A program made the translations under genes and the position numbers. Under the pieces are notes generated by a model, which made no database searches, had not been told where the DNA came from, and was given only the letters and a program-made list of their open reading frames with translations. Positions 5,119-6,888 of a DNA stretch of 6,888 nt are shown one piece after another; the first letter of the stretch is position 1, and each line of letters opens with the position of its first letter. The stretch is from the NCBI GenBank assembly GCA_946480605.1, contig CAMLKW010000228.1, forward strand, positions 1 to 6,888, read 5' to 3'. Origin of the DNA: an uncultured Roseateles sp. (lineage in GTDB: Bacteria > Pseudomonadota > Gammaproteobacteria > Burkholderiales > Burkholderiaceae).

Positions 5119-6746
5119 GGCGCGCCACCTTCCACTCGCGACAGCGGCTGGGCACCCATCACGGCGTTGATGTACAGCTCGGGCGAATGCAGCGCCTCGC
5201 CCGACGCGCGCGTGTAGTCCAGCACCGGCCCGGCATGCAGCACCATCGCGACGGCGCCCGCCAGCAGGCCGGCGATGGGCAGCGTCTCGATGACGCGCAG
5301 CCGCGGCGGCGGCCGGTCCGCGGCCCAGAAGTGGCGCATGCCCACGCGCATCAGCGACACCGCGGCGCACAGGCCCGAGACGATCAGCAGCGCGAACAGC
5401 GTCCAGGCCGCGGTGCTGCGCAGGTCGATCAGCGCGGTCAGCATGGCCAGCTTGGCGACGAAGCCCGACAGCGGCGGCAGGCCCGCCGTCACCAGCGCGC
5501 AGACAGTGAAGGTCACGCCCAGAAAGGCCAGCGCGGAAGGAATGGCGCGGCCCACCAGCACCTGCTGGTCGTCGTCGAGGTTGGCGTGCGTCGCCGTCTC
5601 GGCGTCCAGGAAGCTGGGCAGCGCGCCGTTGCCGTCGTCGATCTCCGCCGGGCCCACCTCCACCTGGCGGGCGCGCTCCAGCAGCTCCACCAGCAGGAAC
5701 AGCGCGCAGCCGGCCAGCGTGGAGCTGCCCATGTAGAACAGCGCGCCGCCGCTGAGGGCAGGCGCGTCGAAGCCGATGGTGGCCACCAGCGTGCCGGACG
5801 ACGCGATGACGCTGAACGCCGCCAGCCGCGCCAACTGCTGCGAAGCCAGCATGCCCACGGCGCCAAAGGCCAGCGTGACGATGCCGCCCCACACCAGCAC
5901 CTCGCCGCCGAAGCCGGCCGAGGCGCCGGCGCCGGCGGGGAAGCACAGCGTCCACAGCCGCAGCAGCGCGTACACGCCGACCTTGGTGAGGATGGCGAAC
6001 ACCGCCGCGGCGGGCGCGCTGGCGGCACCATAGGCCGGCGGCAGCCAGGAGTTCAGCGGCCACACCGCCGCCTTGGCCAGGAAGGCGACGGCCAGGATGG
6101 CCGCGCCCGCGTGCAGCAGGCCGCGGTCGCTTTCGGGCACCAGCGGCAGCTTCTGCGCGATGTCGGCCATGTTCAGCGTGCCGGTGACGCCGTACAGCAC
6201 CGCCACGCCGACCAGGAACAGCAGTGACGCGACCAGGTTGATGACGATGTAGTGCAAGCCGGCGCGCACGCGCGGTGCGCCGCCGCCGTGCAGCAGCAGG
6301 CCGTAGCTGGCGGCCAGCAGCACCTCGAAGAACACGAACAGGTTGAACAGGTCGGCCGTCAGGAAGGCGCCGTACAGGCCCATCAGCTGCAGCTGGAACA
6401 GCACGTGGAAGTACACGCCCGCCTGCTGCCAGCGCGCCAGCGCATACAGCGCCGCGGCCAGGCCCACGGCGCCGGTCAGCACCACCATCAGCGCGGAGAG
6501 CCGGTCGGCCACCAGCACGATGCCGAACGGCACGGGCCAGTTGCCCGGCAGGTAGATGCCGAACGCCGCCGGCCCGCCCGCGGCCACGCCCTGCAGCAGC
6601 AGCACGGCCACACCCAGCCCCAGCACCGCGGAGACCACGTTGGCCACCGCCTTGAAGCCGCGGTAGCGGTCGCCCAGCAGCATCAGCGCGGCCGTGCCCA
6701 GCGGCAGCAGCACGGGCAGCACCAGCAGGTGTTCGAACGCGGTCAA
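5115..6746 (-). CDS. mrpD: Mrp/Pha-type cation/proton antiporter subunit D (NuoL/M/N-like)
   Basis: This is a large proton-channel-like subunit, homologous to the antiporter-type subunits of respiratory complex I. It has 543 residues and many membrane helices. Key charged residues of the family are present: Glu141 in FNLFVFFEVLL (TM5 Glu), Lys225 in AFLAKAAVWPLNSWLPPAYG, Lys255 in ILTKVGVYALLR, and Lys432 in GLPPLSGFVAK. A hydrophilic acidic loop (about 358-398, with DDD at 391-393) is typical of proteobacterial PhaD proteins. The start is a TTG at 6746 inside a TTGA overlap with the mrpC stop, preceded by AGGAGGAGG at 6751-6759. The first ATG-like alternative is far inside, and GTG codons at residues 9 and 12 would cut into the first helix and lack such a site. 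The stop overlaps mrpE by 4 nt. Confidence 0.97.
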   Translation of the reverse strand: MTAFEHLLVLPVLLPLGTAALMLLGDRYRGFKAVANVVSAVLGLGVAVLLLQGVAAGGPAAFGIYLPGNWPVPFGIVLVADRLSALMVVLTGAVGLAAALYALARWQQAGVYFHVLFQLQLMGLYGAFLTADLFNLFVFFEVLLAASYGLLLHGGGAPRVRAGLHYIVINLVASLLFLVGVAVLYGVTGTLNMADIAQKLPLVPESDRGLLHAGAAILAVAFLAKAAVWPLNSWLPPAYGAASAPAAAVFAILTKVGVYALLRLWTLCFPAGAGASAGFGGEVLVWGGIVTLAFGAVGMLASQQLARLAAFSVIASSGTLVATIGFDAPALSGGALFYMGSSTLAGCALFLLVELLERARQVEVGPAEIDDGNGALPSFLDAETATHANLDDDQQVLVGRAIPSALAFLGVTFTVCALVTAGLPPLSGFVAKLAMLTALIDLRSTAAWTLFALLIVSGLCAAVSLMRVGMRHFWAADRPPPRLRVIETLPIAGLLAGAVAMVLHAGPVLDYTRASGEALHSPELYINAVMGAQPLSRVEGGAP

Positions 6747-6888
6747 GGCGCCTCCTCCTGGCCGTCCACATGGTCGCCGCCCGACAGGCCGCGCAGCGCC
6801 AGCAGCACGACCAGGAACAGCGCCGTGGTGGCGAAGCCGATGACGATGGCCGTCAGCACCAGCGACTGCGGCAGCGGGTCGCTGTAGT
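6743..6888 (-). CDS. mrpC: Mrp/Pha-type cation/proton antiporter subunit C (only the C-terminal 47 residues)
   Basis: Only the end of the gene is in the window; its start lies beyond the right edge. The 47 visible residues begin YSDPLPQSLVLTAIVIGFATT, the hallmark of MrpC/PhaC and of the related complex I subunit NuoK (DPLPQALVLTAIVI-type). A final membrane helix (about 9-31 of the visible part) and a short acidic tail (DGQEEAP) follow. The stop TGA at 6743-6745 overlaps the mrpD TTG start. The preceding operon genes mrpA and mrpB (often one fused gene in proteobacteria) should lie to the right. Confidence 0.93.
   Translation of the reverse strand, partial: YSDPLPQSLVLTAIVIGFATTALFLVVLLALRGLSGGDHVDGQEEAP
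6751..6759 (-). promoter_or_regulatory. Ribosome binding site that fixes the TTG start of mrpD
   Basis: The minus strand reads AGGAGGAGG, then CGCC, then TTG. It is a doubled anti-16S match 4 to 7 nt from the TTG, and it supports this rare start codon over internal GTG codons. It lies within the last codons of mrpC, as expected for coupled translation. Confidence 0.75.

Noticed and set aside
5187..6227. A 346-codon plus-strand frame opposite mrpD, and similar ones at 4654-5217 and 6252-6887.
   Set aside because: The products are Gln/Arg/His/Ala-rich and low in complexity, as expected for the complement of a GC-rich membrane protein gene.
5119..6771. Upstream extension of the mrpE frame to 713 codons.
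   Set aside because: It overlaps mrpD in another frame and is Arg/Gly/Ala rich without domains. The internal ATG at 5118 with its ribosome site gives an MrpE of normal length.

Overview
The window is GC-rich, compact bacterial DNA (GC around 70% by eye). It looks like a betaproteobacterium of the order Burkholderiales, probably in the Rubrivivax/Roseateles/Leptothrix neighbourhood. That placement rests on the style of the RpoN and Mrp proteins, a DUF4148-type exported protein (a family mostly seen in Burkholderiales) and strong G/C use at third codon positions. The genus is inference.

Layout from left to right. (1) 2-1219, plus: the C-terminal three quarters or so of rpoN (sigma-54), cut by the left edge. 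(2) 1228-1698, plus: a small exported protein of unknown function, 8 nt after rpoN. (3) 1695-2528, minus: an AraC-family regulator, convergent with the previous gene and sharing a CTAG in which both stop codons lie. (4) 2529-2650: a 122-bp divergent control region, richer in A/T than its surroundings, with an 8-bp direct repeat and an imperfect palindrome. (5) 2651-3977, plus: a two-gene unit, a small exported DUF4148-like protein followed by an exported alpha/beta hydrolase of the cofactor-free haloperoxidase type. (6) 3983-4018: a strong hairpin between convergent units. (7) 4017-6888, minus: the distal part of an Mrp/Pha-type multisubunit cation/proton antiporter operon, in transcription order mrpC (partial), mrpD, mrpE, mrpF, mrpG. 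mrpA/mrpB should lie beyond the right edge.

How the genes work together. The Mrp subunits form one membrane complex that exchanges Na+ and/or K+ for H+. Their genes are tightly coupled: successive reading frames overlap by 4, 4, 4 and 1 nt, and the mrpD start is a TTG inside a TTGA overlap. The AraC regulator is placed to control the divergent DUF4148/hydrolase pair. That is a common arrangement but is inferred here from layout only. The Mrp operon has no visible functional link to the rest of the window.

I see no mobile element, CRISPR array, tRNA or rRNA. I do not see a convincing undescribed system. The best lead is the AraC / DUF4148 / exported hydrolase divergon with its candidate operators.
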